In this document: piece by piece, positions 34,588 through 41,785 of the stretch
Layout: every line of letters begins with the position of its first letter
Position numbering within the stretch: position 1 is the stretch's first letter
Source: Actinomycetota bacterium
Lineage (GTDB): Bacteria > Actinomycetota > Thermoleophilia > Solirubrobacterales > 70-9
DNA: 49,293 nucleotides
Direction: 5' to 3'
NCBI GenBank assembly: GCA_018268415.1
Contig: JAFDWO010000094.1
Coordinates: forward strand, 1 to 49,293
Position numbers and translations under genes: made by a program
Notes under the pieces: generated by a model
Told to the model about the DNA's origin: nothing
What the model saw: only the letters and a program-made list of their open reading frames with translations
The model's database searches: none

Positions 34588-36336
34588 TCAGAATTCGATT
34601 CCGAGCAACATCCCGGATGGATCATCGTCGCGCAGCTCGATCGCGACCTTCTCGAGCACAGGACTGTCGTCCTCAAGATCGCTGCGTGGCAGGTCGTCAG
34701 AGTTCAGCGAGCAGATGTATTGAAAGCCGAGCCTCGTGGCTTCCTTGTCGGCAAGTTCAAGGGCGGCTGCTACCTGTCTGCTATCGACCCCGTCGAAGAT
34801 CGAGCTGTCGTGGAAAAGGAAGCCCGGACCGACGGAGCGTGCAGCCCAAAGCTGCATCAGCATCAGATCGAAGCAGAAGATCTTCATGTTCGAGACGCCG
34901 TGACTCTCAGATCGGTCGATCTTCACGTCGAAGTCGAATCCCTTGTCCGTGATGTCGATGATCAGCCTGCCCGGGGCCTCGTATAGGGCTTCGGTATTCG
35001 AGTTGAAGTGGCTGATCGCGCGGTCCCGTTCGTCTTTAAGCTCCTCGTACCGGACATGGGACTGAGCGGCTACGGTGGCCCTTCTCGCTTCCCAGTCCGA
35101 TCGTGCCTGCGTCACCTCTCGGAGACGCTGGAGGCGCGCTTCGACATCCTGGAGGCGTCCGCGCAGCTCGACAAGTAGCTCTTGCCGTCGGGTGTACTCC
35201 TCGAGAGCGCCGCTCGACTCGAGCACCTGTAATAGCTCGGACCGGCGACTATCCACGGTAGCGATCTCCTCGTCCCGTCCAGCAACGCCGGCTTTCAAAC
35301 GATCAATCTCTCCGGTCAGGTAAACCTGGCGATTCTCGATGACCGCATCGTGGAAAGCGTGTACTTCCTCCAGTCGACGATGCACCTGCTCGGGAAGCTC
35401 GACCTGGACCTCCTGGAAGAGCGCATCGACCTCGACCCCTGAGATGACCGCCTCCTTCTCCTCGTCAAGGCGGGAGATGTAGAGGTCGATGAATCTTCGA
35501 TCTCGGATGTTCTCATTCACGAGCTGGTGCGCTCGCTCGGTCAGCTTGTCGACCTCTGCTTCGATTTCGCGATAGTCCTCACGGACCTCGAATCTCGCCA
35601 GAGTCTCGACGTGTCGGTCCACTTCGACACCGAGCCGGACACGCTCGGCTTCGAGCTCCCCCTCGGAGCCTAAGTAGGAGGGGATACTGCCCGCTTTCAT
35701 CGCCTTGGTGAGTTGATCGATAGCCCGTTTGTCGACCCTAAGCCCCTCGAAGGCGGCTGCGTCGCGCCAGTTAAGGCCGAGGTGGTACGAGACGTTGACC
35801 TGCTTGTCACCTGGCTGCTGGTTGCGGTCGTGGAGAAAGGGATCGAGAAATCCATCGGGACCACGGCGCATGAGGTAGGAGATCAGGCTGCGGTAGCTGG
35901 GGCCGAAGCGCGTGCTCTCAATCTCATCCGTGAGACCGAAAAGCAGTCGCCCGAGCAGCAGGCGCTGGTCAGCGACCTTGAATCCTTGGCGGTTCGCCTC
36001 GATTTCGGGGGTGACGGGAAGATTCCGAGAATCAGAGTCGAACCTCACCCAAGATTTCTGAGAGACGGCGCGAGAAAAAGCGAGGTCGCCGTCGGTATAG
36101 GTCAGGTCCGTGCGGAATTCCCAATCGGTCAAGGCGTCCACTGCGACGCCTCGACCTTTCGTCCCCTTCGAGCCGAGGCAGAAGTGCAGGATGTCAAGGA
36201 GGAGTGACTTGCCAAGGCCGTTTCTGGAGTCTCGGTCGGTGGCCGCTGCAGTTCGCTCGGCGAGGACGAGGTTGAAGTCAGGTCCGAATTCGACCTGGCG
36301 GAATGAGTCGTGATTGGCGCTGACACGGCGGATCAT
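34588..36336 (-). CDS. ABC-3C system ATPase (DUF2326, SMC-like)
   Basis: A 582-residue SMC/Rad50-like ABC ATPase. Walker A is SRNGLGKS (about 37-44) after the strand FGPDFNLVLAE. A long coiled-coil region covers about residues 225-440, and the DUF2326 C-terminal lobe has SNMKIFCFDLMLMQLWAA as ABC signature region and GPGFLFHDSSIFDGVD (about 505-518) as Walker B with its Asp. In ABC-three-component systems the ATPase is the sensor/motor that is thought to license the effector. ATG 36336 overlaps the middle-component stop (ATGA); 38 codons of open frame upstream lie inside that gene. GC content and codon choice are less extreme than in the chromosomal genes, consistent with transfer. Confidence 0.85.
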   Translation of the reverse strand: MIRRVSANHDSFRQVEFGPDFNLVLAERTAAATDRDSRNGLGKSLLLDILHFCLGSKGTKGRGVAVDALTDWEFRTDLTYTDGDLAFSRAVSQKSWVRFDSDSRNLPVTPEIEANRQGFKVADQRLLLGRLLFGLTDEIESTRFGPSYRSLISYLMRRGPDGFLDPFLHDRNQQPGDKQVNVSYHLGLNWRDAAAFEGLRVDKRAIDQLTKAMKAGSIPSYLGSEGELEAERVRLGVEVDRHVETLARFEVREDYREIEAEVDKLTERAHQLVNENIRDRRFIDLYISRLDEEKEAVISGVEVDALFQEVQVELPEQVHRRLEEVHAFHDAVIENRQVYLTGEIDRLKAGVAGRDEEIATVDSRRSELLQVLESSGALEEYTRRQELLVELRGRLQDVEARLQRLREVTQARSDWEARRATVAAQSHVRYEELKDERDRAISHFNSNTEALYEAPGRLIIDITDKGFDFDVKIDRSESHGVSNMKIFCFDLMLMQLWAARSVGPGFLFHDSSIFDGVDSRQVAAALELADKEATRLGFQYICSLNSDDLPRSDLEDDSPVLEKVAIELRDDDPSGMLLGIEF

Positions 36337-36551
36337 GAGAGGACCAGGCGCCCGTTCCGGTGATCGACGATCCCGAAGGTGTAAAGCAGCGTAAGTCCCA
36401 TCACGAACTGGTCGAAAGTCGCGATTCCATCGGACGCCGTGCGTTCCCAAAGCTCGGAGACCGTTAGGCCGTCCGCGAATCCGCGAAGCACGATGGCGGC
36501 CGATCCAATGGCGGACTTATCAAGCGGTAGGTGTTTCGTCGGCAGAATCAT
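36333..36551 (-). CDS. ABC-3C system middle component, MC6 family
   Basis: A 72-residue protein beginning MILPTKHLPLDKSAI with a central VSELWERTA and ending FDQFVMGLTLLYTFGIVDHRNGRLVLS. This is the pattern of the MC6 middle components (MILPxKHIP..., TVSELWERV, ITFDWFVLALDLLYALG), which form a small winged-helix-like adaptor between ATPase and effector. ATG 36551 starts this motif; an upstream in-frame ATG at 36569 would add six residues. It overlaps the end of the HNH gene by 32 bases and the ATPase start by four, so the three are tightly coupled. Confidence 0.85.
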   Translation of the reverse strand: MILPTKHLPLDKSAIGSAAIVLRGFADGLTVSELWERTASDGIATFDQFVMGLTLLYTFGIVDHRNGRLVLS

Positions 36552-37314
36552 CGTCAGGCTCCGGCTCAAAAACGTCGCAGATGTGAAACAGGTAACTCAA
36601 GATGGCAGCCCCGGCCGCCCGGCGTTCCAAGGAGGCTCGCGGTCCTCCCCCCGCCCACTCGGCAAGGGCGATGTAGAGGTCATCTCCGCGCAATCCCCTT
36701 TCCCAGAGAGCGTCGTACCGCTCCGCGAAGCCAGCCTTGAGGCGCTCCCCGAAATCGACATCCCAGCCAGCCTGGTCGCCGATGAACCGTTCTACATCGT
36801 GAAATCGAAGCTGGCCTATCTGGAAATTGCTGGCGACTGCGGCCGTCAGGCCGTTGTGCCTCATCTTCCTGGCGGGCGGGGTAGGCAAGGCCAGCGTCCC
36901 GGTCGAGGCTGGCGGATTCGCGACGAGGGCCTTGGCGACCCGTTCGAGCTCAGCGAAGGTCAGTGCGACAACGGCATCGGAGAGCGTGTCGTCGACCCAT
37001 CGTTCATGGTCCGCCTTCCATTTCCTGAGCGTCTCTATCGAATAGGTATTCGGTTGCACGTCTATCTCGTCATGATGCGTGCCGCACAGCAGGATCAGGT
37101 TCTCCGGATCGTCCCGTTTCTCAGTCGGGAAGTCAGGATCTCCCCGTGGTCCATCATCGCTCGAAGCGACGATGTGGCAGATCTTGCCGATGCTACGAGC
37201 CTCGTCCTCTTCGGTCGCTTGGGCGACGAGTTTCTTGTTGCAGTTGGGGTGTGAGCAGATTGCAGCCGCGCCCCAGAGCACCTTGATATCGGCTTGAGAA
37301 TAATTCCTGCCCAT
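36520..37314 (-). CDS. ABC-3C system effector: HNH endonuclease with C-terminal ABC-3C domain
   Basis: A 264-residue two-domain protein. Residues 1-110 form an HNH nuclease: zinc-type Cys20 and Cys25, His47 in ICHIVASS, Asn72 in PENLILLC, Cys77, and His80/His81 in GTHHDEID. The C-terminal domain (about 160-250) has LKAGFAERYDALWERGLRGDDLYIALAEW and AAGAAILSYLFHICDVFEPE, the layout of the ABC-3C effector-binding C-terminal domain. It probably cuts invading DNA when activated through the ATPase. The frame is open to 37500, but ATG 37314 begins the typical MGRNYSQADIKVLWG start and has a promoter ending eight bases before it; a start at 37485 would overlap the divergent gene. Confidence 0.85.
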   Translation of the reverse strand: MGRNYSQADIKVLWGAAAICSHPNCNKKLVAQATEEDEARSIGKICHIVASSDDGPRGDPDFPTEKRDDPENLILLCGTHHDEIDVQPNTYSIETLRKWKADHERWVDDTLSDAVVALTFAELERVAKALVANPPASTGTLALPTPPARKMRHNGLTAAVASNFQIGQLRFHDVERFIGDQAGWDVDFGERLKAGFAERYDALWERGLRGDDLYIALAEWAGGGPRASLERRAAGAAILSYLFHICDVFEPEPDDDSADETPTA

Positions 37315-37322
37315 CGGGCGCA

Positions 37323-37352
37323 AGAATAGGTCGCCCTGCGGCGTCTCCTCAA
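37323..37352 (-). promoter_or_regulatory. Promoter of the ABC-3C operon, leaderless
   Basis: On the minus strand TTGAGG (37352-37347) and TATTCT (37328-37323) are separated by 18 bases, and the -10 ends eight bases before ATG 37314. Transcription should begin at or next to the start codon, with no ribosome-binding site. This supports the shorter HNH start. Confidence 0.5.
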
Positions 37353-37483
37353 AGGAACGATTGCGGTAAGAGCGGAGATTTCTGGCCCGTTCTTCCCTGG
37401 GAAGCGCGTTGGGATTCAGAAATCGAGGCAATCCGCATCGGATGGCAAGCGAAGTCTGGCCGCTTCGCAAATACTCTGCATCC

Positions 37484-37693
37484 ATGTCGGCCGATCCCAA
37501 GGAGAAGATCCGCGCCGCGGTCCGGCGTGCTCAGGCCGACTTCGAGCAAGCCCAGAGCCAGCGCGACGAGGCTAGCGCAGCACGACGCAAGAATTTCGAA
37601 AGGGCGCAGACAGCTGGCCTTTCTATTCGTGAGATCGCCAGGGAGAGCGGTTTGCATTTCAGTCGAGTCGCCGAAATTCTCCAGGGTAAATAG
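37484..37693 (+). CDS. Small HTH protein
   Basis: A 69-residue protein transcribed away from the ABC-3C operon. Residues 1-42 form a charged helix (DPKEKIRAAVRRAQADFEQAQSQRDEASAARRKNFERA), and 43-69 a compact helix-turn-helix (GLSIREIARESGLHFSRVAEILQG) like those of resolvase or sigma-like DNA binders. Short proteins of this type are frequent on actinobacterial elements. TACTCT lies six bases before the ATG, suggesting a leaderless mRNA. Its divergent position makes it a candidate regulator of the conflict system. Confidence 0.65.
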   Translation: MSADPKEKIRAAVRRAQADFEQAQSQRDEASAARRKNFERAQTAGLSIREIARESGLHFSRVAEILQGK

Positions 37694-37804
37694 CTGTAGG
37701 GGTTCCCCGACGATTTTGCTAGGCTAGGCCCGACCAAATAGAGCGACGGCCCGCCGCGCGCTAACGCGACGGACCGTCTGAGACACAAGGAGGGTTAGCT
37801 CCTC

Positions 37805-38116
37805 ATGTCCTGCAAACACCCTACGCACGGCCCATCCATCCCGCCGGGCGACGTGCCCAGCGACCCCCAGGTCGCATACGAACGAGACCAGGCCCGGGTC
37901 CTCCACGAGCTTCTGAACGAGTACCCGGCCCTGATGACCTACGAGGAGGCCCGCCTCGCCCGGGTCGGCGACCCCGACGACTGGGACGAGTCCGACGCCT
38001 TCGAACATGCCGTCCGCGGCCTGCGGTGGGGAGGCCTGATCCGCAGGCAGGGCGACCTGTTGGTGCCGGTGCGACCGGTCCGCCTGATGGCCGACCTCGG
38101 CTTCCGGCTCGGCTGA
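37805..38116 (+). CDS. Small protein of unknown function
   Basis: A 103-residue acidic protein with no recognised family. The stretch ALMTYEEARLARVGDPDDWDESDAFEHAVRGLRWGGLIRRQGDLLVPVRPVR looks like a winged-helix (helices followed by a beta-wing), so DNA binding is possible. AAGGAGG lies 11 bases before the ATG. Its stop overlaps the next start (TGATG), so it is co-translated with the XRE gene array that follows. Confidence 0.6.
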   Translation: MSCKHPTHGPSIPPGDVPSDPQVAYERDQARVLHELLNEYPALMTYEEARLARVGDPDDWDESDAFEHAVRGLRWGGLIRRQGDLLVPVRPVRLMADLGFRLG

Positions 38117-38406
38117 TGGAAGAGACGACCCGCCTTGTCGCCGAGCTTGTCGGCCGGCGGATCAGGCGACCCCGCCGCGACCAGGAACTGAGCCAGGAGA
38201 CGATCGCCTGGCGGGCGGAAATCCACAGGACGCAGATCACCCTGATCGAGCACGGGGAGCGACTGCCACGGATCGACACCCTGGTCAAGCTCGCCGGCGC
38301 GATCGGGATGTCGCCCTGCGACCTCCTCGACGGCCTCCTCTGGGAACCGGGTGACCGCCGACCGGGGCGCTTCGTCGTGCCCGACCGGGATCGGCCGCAT
38401 GGCTAG
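38116..38406 (+). CDS. XRE-family regulator, array copy 1
   Basis: A 96-residue protein consisting almost entirely of an XRE helix-turn-helix: QELSQETIAWRAEIHRTQITLIEHGERLPRIDTLVKLAGAIGMSPCDLLDG, then LLWEPGDRRPGRFVV. It is the first of three tandem paralogs, each sharing SQE-x-x-A-RA-x-x-HRT-x-I-x-L-x-E and LLDG-x-x-WEP. ATG 38116 overlaps the preceding stop by one base and the frame upstream is a shadow. It may control element genes such as excision or replication. Confidence 0.8.
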   Translation: MEETTRLVAELVGRRIRRPRRDQELSQETIAWRAEIHRTQITLIEHGERLPRIDTLVKLAGAIGMSPCDLLDGLLWEPGDRRPGRFVVPDRDRPHG

Positions 38407-38695
38407 CCTGCGGCCGCCGTCCGTACGTTTCGCCGCGAACCTGCGGCGCCTGCGTACGAACGCGGGGCTCTCCCAGGAAGAGCTGGCCTTCCGGGCGGCG
38501 ATCCACCGCACCCAGATCAGCCTGCTCGAGGGAGGTGGGCGGATGCCGCGCGTCCTCACCCTCGTCTGTCTCGCCGGTGCCCTCGGCGTCACGCCGGACG
38601 ACCTCCTCGACGGGATCACCTGGGAGCCGATCGTCTCCGTGTCGGGCGGCCTCGTCGTCAACCTGCCGGGGGGTGGGGACGATGCCGAGGGTTAG
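38399..38695 (+). CDS. XRE-family regulator, array copy 2
   Basis: A 98-residue paralog of the preceding gene (RTNAGLSQEELAFRAAIHRTQISLLEGGGRMPRVLTLVCLAGALGVTPDDLLDGITWEP, partly shown). ATG 38399 overlaps the end of copy 1 by eight bases. The tail VSVSGGLVVNLPGGG differs from copy 1. Tandem copies with shared recognition-helix residues HRTQI suggest the same or similar operators. Confidence 0.8.
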   Translation: MASLRPPSVRFAANLRRLRTNAGLSQEELAFRAAIHRTQISLLEGGGRMPRVLTLVCLAGALGVTPDDLLDGITWEPIVSVSGGLVVNLPGGGDDAEG

Positions 38696-38984
38696 CCCGG
38701 CGTCCGTCGCCGAGCGCTTCGGCCACAACCTCCGCCGCGTCCGCAGGCGGGAAGGTCTCTCGCAGGAGGCGCTGTAGATACGGGCCGGACTGCATCGGAC
38801 GGAGGTCGGCCTGTTGGAGCGCGGCGAGCGGGTCTGCCGGATCGACACCCTGATCCGCATCGCCTGTTCGATGGCGGTCCCGCCGGGCGAACTCCTCGAC
38901 GGCATCTTCTGGGTGCCCGCCCCCGAGGTGGTGAAGGGGGCGTTCAGCTTCGGCAGCAGCGGTCTGCGGCGGACGGCAGTATGA
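38682..38984 (+). pseudogene. XRE-family regulator, array copy 3, interrupted by an amber codon
   Basis: ATG 38682 (overlapping copy 2 by 14 bases) opens FGHNLRRVRRREGLSQEAL and meets TAG at 38775-38777. The same frame then continues without break as IRAGLHRTEVGLLERGERV ... LLDGIFWVP to a TGA at 38982-38984. With the TAG read through, the product is 100 residues and aligns along its full length with copies 1 and 2. The simplest explanation is a CAG-to-TAG transition in the middle of the HTH, making a recent pseudogene; suppression of the amber codon or an assembly error is the alternative. Confidence 0.75.
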
Positions 38985-39080
38985 GCCTGCGGGTCTCGGC
39001 CGGGGCGGTGGCGCGCAGTGCCGTCTTGCCGATTCGCGTGCCCGGACCCCGTCGCGGCCCTTGTAGGGGTGATGGCATCC

Positions 39081-40172
39081 ATGCCCACCGACCCGCCCGC
39101 GGACGCCCTGCTGCTCGGCGAGGTCCACGCGGGTGTCGAGCTGCTCGTGTCGCACACCATCGAGTTCGACGTGCGCGACGGCACCCGCCCGCGACTCTCG
39201 CCAACCGACCGTGACCTCGACATCCTCGAGGCCCTCTGCGAGCTGCGCTACCTGACGACCGCGATGCTCGCAGTACTCGCCTGGGGCCGCTACAACACCC
39301 GCCTGCGTGAGCGGCTGCGGCTGCTGTTCCGGGCGGGACTGGTGCGGCGCTTCCGCCCGCCGTCCCCGCCCTCGGGCGGGCGGCATCAGTGGATCTACGA
39401 GCTGGACGTGAAAGGCCACCGGGTCCTGCGCGACCGCCGGGAGGGAACCGTCGAGCACTGGGCGCCGAGCGAGCTCTATTCGCTCAGCTACGCCGAGCAC
39501 GATCTGGAGCTGAACGCGTTGCTCTGCGAGATCGGCGCCCGGGCGGCGGCCCATGTCGGCCAGGACGGCCCGCTGTGGCGCGCCGCGCCCTTCCGTGTCC
39601 AGGGTCCGCGCAGCGGCCGCGTGGACCCCGACCGGGAAGCGCGCCCGGCGGCGGATGCGGATCCGCGCAGCGAGCTTCCGCCCGGCAGCTTCGTCGATCC
39701 CGGGTCGAGTGTGGGCGGTGTGATCGAGCCCGACGCGACGCTGACGGGCACACACGCCGTCACCGGCGAGCCGATCGCCGTCCTGATCGAGTACGACCGC
39801 ACCCGCAGGGCGACGAAGCTGGTGGGCAAGCTGGCCCGCTACGACAACTTCCTCGCCCGCGGTTGGCGACGGACCCGCCACGCGACCATGCCGGACGAGC
39901 CGGGGGTTCTCTTCGTCACCCGCGACGAGCAGCACGTCGGGAACGTGTTGCGCGAGGCCGATCGCCATCTGACCGCCTCGATCGTCCACCACGGCGAGCG
40001 GCGCCGGCGCCACTTCCCCGGCCGTGAGGAGATCGCCGTCACCAGCCGCGGGCGTCTGCTCGACGGCGACGACACGATCGTGCAGGTGACGCCCGACCCG
40101 GCGGCCAGGGCGTCTGCGGTCGAGGAGCAGCTGTCGCTGGTGAGGCTGTTCGCCGCGCGCCGCGACCGCTGA
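39081..40172 (+). CDS. Replication-relaxation family protein
   Basis: A 363-residue protein of the actinobacterial replication-relaxation (Replic_Relax) family, found on plasmids and integrated elements and linked to replication or mobilization. After the start comes a winged-helix region (SPTDRDLDILEALCELRYLTTAMLAVLAWG ... RLRLLFRAGLVRRF), the HQWIYELDVKGHRVL strand pair, HDLELNALLCEIG and, near the C-terminus, the nuclease-like IEYDRTRRATKLVGKLARYDNFL with the Glu-Asp-Lys pattern. ATG 39081 has AGGGG 12 bases upstream; ATG 39072 is an alternative. A nested palindromic region lies directly downstream. Confidence 0.75.
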   Translation: MPTDPPADALLLGEVHAGVELLVSHTIEFDVRDGTRPRLSPTDRDLDILEALCELRYLTTAMLAVLAWGRYNTRLRERLRLLFRAGLVRRFRPPSPPSGGRHQWIYELDVKGHRVLRDRREGTVEHWAPSELYSLSYAEHDLELNALLCEIGARAAAHVGQDGPLWRAAPFRVQGPRSGRVDPDREARPAADADPRSELPPGSFVDPGSSVGGVIEPDATLTGTHAVTGEPIAVLIEYDRTRRATKLVGKLARYDNFLARGWRRTRHATMPDEPGVLFVTRDEQHVGNVLREADRHLTASIVHHGERRRRHFPGREEIAVTSRGRLLDGDDTIVQVTPDPAARASAVEEQLSLVRLFAARRDR

Positions 40173-40287
40173 GCGTCGTACCCACGAGAGCAGGGATCGG
40201 CCCGACGGGACCGGCGCCGCCGGGTACCTGGGCGGCGTGGCGCTCGGTGTCACATCCGGCGGTTTCCGCACGTGGCGATATGGGCGC

Positions 40288-40492
40288 CACCTCCTGCGTC
40301 CTGGTCCTGGGTCGCGTGGCGATCGCCGTATGCAGGGGTTTCGGGGGTCGAGGAAGGGGGTCACCACCCGCTGCGCGTCCGGTGACCCCCTTCCTCGACC
40401 TGCCATCAATAGATGTGGTTGGTCTGAGGGATCCAGGACCCCAGGACAGGAGTCAGGCTCAGACGGGACCCAGGACCAGGACGCAGGAGGTG
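40288..40492. repeat. Nested inverted repeats, candidate origin or transfer site
   Basis: Two perfect 26-bp arms (40288-40313 and 40467-40492) enclose a second perfect inverted repeat with 20-bp arms (40346-40365 and 40381-40400, 15-base loop). Next to the inner repeat are a CATC-AATA-GATG mini-hairpin (40404-40415), a GGCGATCGCC palindrome (40318-40327) and several CCAGGAC repeats. The 586 bases from 40173 to 40758 contain no convincing gene. Position behind the replication-relaxation gene suggests a replication origin, oriT or relaxase target. Confidence 0.65.
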
Positions 40493-40758
40493 TCGGGGCA
40501 GGATGGAGAGGGGTCGGGTCGGGGGAGGTGTGAGGGACGATCGAGGTGGTTCGGGTCGACGACGTGTGCGCGGGAAGATGGCGACGAGGACGTGTGTGTG
40601 GAGAGGCAGGTCGGCGTGGATGCGCTCGGCAAGTTGGCCGGACGGCTGCCGGCGTGCCAGCGGACAGGCACCGATTCCGAACTGGGAACGATCTCCACTT
40701 CGGTCTGCGCGCCTGAGGAATTCGTGTCGGGCGGCTCCGGTCGCCCCAGTAGGGGGTG

Positions 40759-40836
40759 ATGGCATTCGTCGCCGACCGATCTCCGTTTTCCGTGCGAGAC
40801 GATGCACCCGACGCTCCGCGTGTGGAAGGGGACTGA
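40759..40836 (+). CDS. Possible 25-residue leader ORF before the HTH gene
   Basis: ATG 40759, preceded by AGTAGGGGG, opens 25 codons (MAFVADRSPFSVRDDAPDAP...) and stops by overlapping the ATG of the HTH gene (TGATG). The leader GTAGGGG-TGATGGCAT also precedes the replication-relaxation gene (39062-39077). It may serve translational coupling; no function is evident. Confidence 0.3.
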   Translation: MAFVADRSPFSVRDDAPDAPRVEGD

Positions 40837-41063
40837 TGGCGCGCAAGCTCCCGGTGTCGGTTCCGCGCTTCGCGCTCACCCCGCCCGAGGCTGCGGCCGC
40901 GATCGGCGTCGGCCCCGACTTCTTCGAGGAGAACGTCGCGCCGGAGCTTCGTCTGATCCGGCGAGGCCGAAAGCGCCTGGTTCCGGTGACGGAGCTTGAA
41001 AGGTGGGTCGCGGAGTCGGCGGGCGCGTCGATGATGGAGGAGCTGGGGCGTGGAATTCGCTGA
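40836..41063 (+). CDS. Excisionase-like helix-turn-helix protein
   Basis: A 75-residue protein with a MerR/excisionase-type wHTH: FALTPPEAAAAIGVGPDFFEENVAPELRLIRRGRKRLVPVTELERWVAESA. This is the usual form of recombination directionality factors or HTH_17 proteins found near tyrosine integrases in actinobacterial elements. Its ATG overlaps the 25-codon ORF stop. The role in excision is inferred from family and position; three genes lie between it and the end of the element. Confidence 0.72.
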   Translation: MARKLPVSVPRFALTPPEAAAAIGVGPDFFEENVAPELRLIRRGRKRLVPVTELERWVAESAGASMMEELGRGIR

Positions 41064-41085
41064 TTTTTCCGGTATTGCCATGAGC

Positions 41086-41091
41086 TATAAT
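41086..41091 (+). promoter_or_regulatory. Consensus -10 box of the toxin-antitoxin operon
   Basis: A perfect TATAAT ends six bases before ATG 41098 within an AT-rich stretch (41056-41096). The -35 is poor. Transcription should begin at or beside the ATG, so the antitoxin is probably translated from a leaderless mRNA. Confidence 0.5.
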
Positions 41092-41097
41092 GATGGC

Positions 41098-41364
41098 ATG
41101 GCAAAGGCTCAGAAGGTGATGGTGTCCTTTCCTGACGATCTCCTTGAGCGGATCGACCGGGAGGCCGACGAGCGCGGCACGACCCGAAGCGGGTTCTTAC
41201 AGGAGGCGGCGCGGCGCGAACTTGGTTGGCCGGATCCCGCGGCGATCGACGCAGCGCTGGCGAGAGGTCGCGCCGCGCTTGCGGGGCTCGGCGACTTCGA
41301 GGCCGCCGATCTGATCCGTGCCGAGCGGGAAGGACGCGATGAGCGCGATCGACATCGTCAGTGA
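41098..41364 (+). CDS. Ribbon-helix-helix antitoxin
   Basis: An 88-residue protein whose first 45 residues are a ribbon-helix-helix fold (KVMVSFPDDLLERIDREADERGTTRSGFLQEAARREL), the DNA-binding and dimerisation part of VapB/HicB-like antitoxins. The acidic C-terminal tail (AALAGLGDFEAADLIRAEREGRDE) would wrap the toxin. It overlaps the PIN toxin gene by 26 bases, as is normal for such pairs. ATG 41098 is preferred over upstream in-frame starts because of the -10 box directly before it. Confidence 0.8.
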   Translation: MAKAQKVMVSFPDDLLERIDREADERGTTRSGFLQEAARRELGWPDPAAIDAALARGRAALAGLGDFEAADLIRAEREGRDERDRHRQ

Positions 41365-41785
41365 CGCGAACGTCGCGCTCAAGTGGTTCCACGCCGAGGG
41401 CGAGCAGGAAGTAGAGGAGGCGCGCGCCCTGCTCGACGCCCACCGCTCGCGCGTGGCCCGCATGGCCGTTCTCGACCTGACGCCCTATGAGGTCGGCAAC
41501 GCGCTGATGAGGGGGCGGGCGAAGGCGAGCGCCGAGCAGGCCGCGACCGTGATCGCCGCCCTGGGTGACGTCTGTATCTCTGTCAGTCCCGACGTGGATG
41601 ACTTCCGGCGCGCCACCGTGCTCGCCGAGCGACACGGCCTCACTCTCTACGACGCCACCTACGCCGCGGTCGCCGAGGGTCATGGAGCGGAACTGGCGAC
41701 CCTCGACCAGGAGTTGCTGGGCGCCGGACTTGGAAAGCGCCCCCGAGAACTTGTGAGCAAACTGGGAGGAGGCGCCGATGGCTGA
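41339..41785 (+). CDS. PIN-domain toxin, VapC-like
   Basis: A 148-residue PIN nuclease with the acidic active-site set Asp9 (VSDANVALKWF), Glu51 (PYEVGNAL), Asp105 (LYDATYAA) and Asp123 (TLDQEL). VapC-type enzymes cleave tRNA or rRNA and stop translation when the antitoxin is lost, so the pair should help keep the element in the cell. AAGGA lies a few bases before ATG 41339 within the antitoxin gene. Its end overlaps the integrase start by eight bases, an unusual direct coupling of toxin and integrase translation. Confidence 0.85.
   Translation: MSAIDIVSDANVALKWFHAEGEQEVEEARALLDAHRSRVARMAVLDLTPYEVGNALMRGRAKASAEQAATVIAALGDVCISVSPDVDDFRRATVLAERHGLTLYDATYAAVAEGHGAELATLDQELLGAGLGKRPRELVSKLGGGADG

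Noticed and set aside
37314..37485. ATG 37485 as start of the HNH gene
   Set aside because: It would overlap the divergent HTH gene's start codon, and the typical HNH N-terminus begins at 37314 behind its own promoter.
38981..39214. Plus-strand frame overlapping the replication-relaxation gene start
   Set aside because: Arg/Pro-rich out-of-frame shadow with no family resemblance.
40173..40758. Several frames across the nested palindrome region
   Set aside because: Their translations are repetitive and low-complexity; the DNA structure explains the region better.
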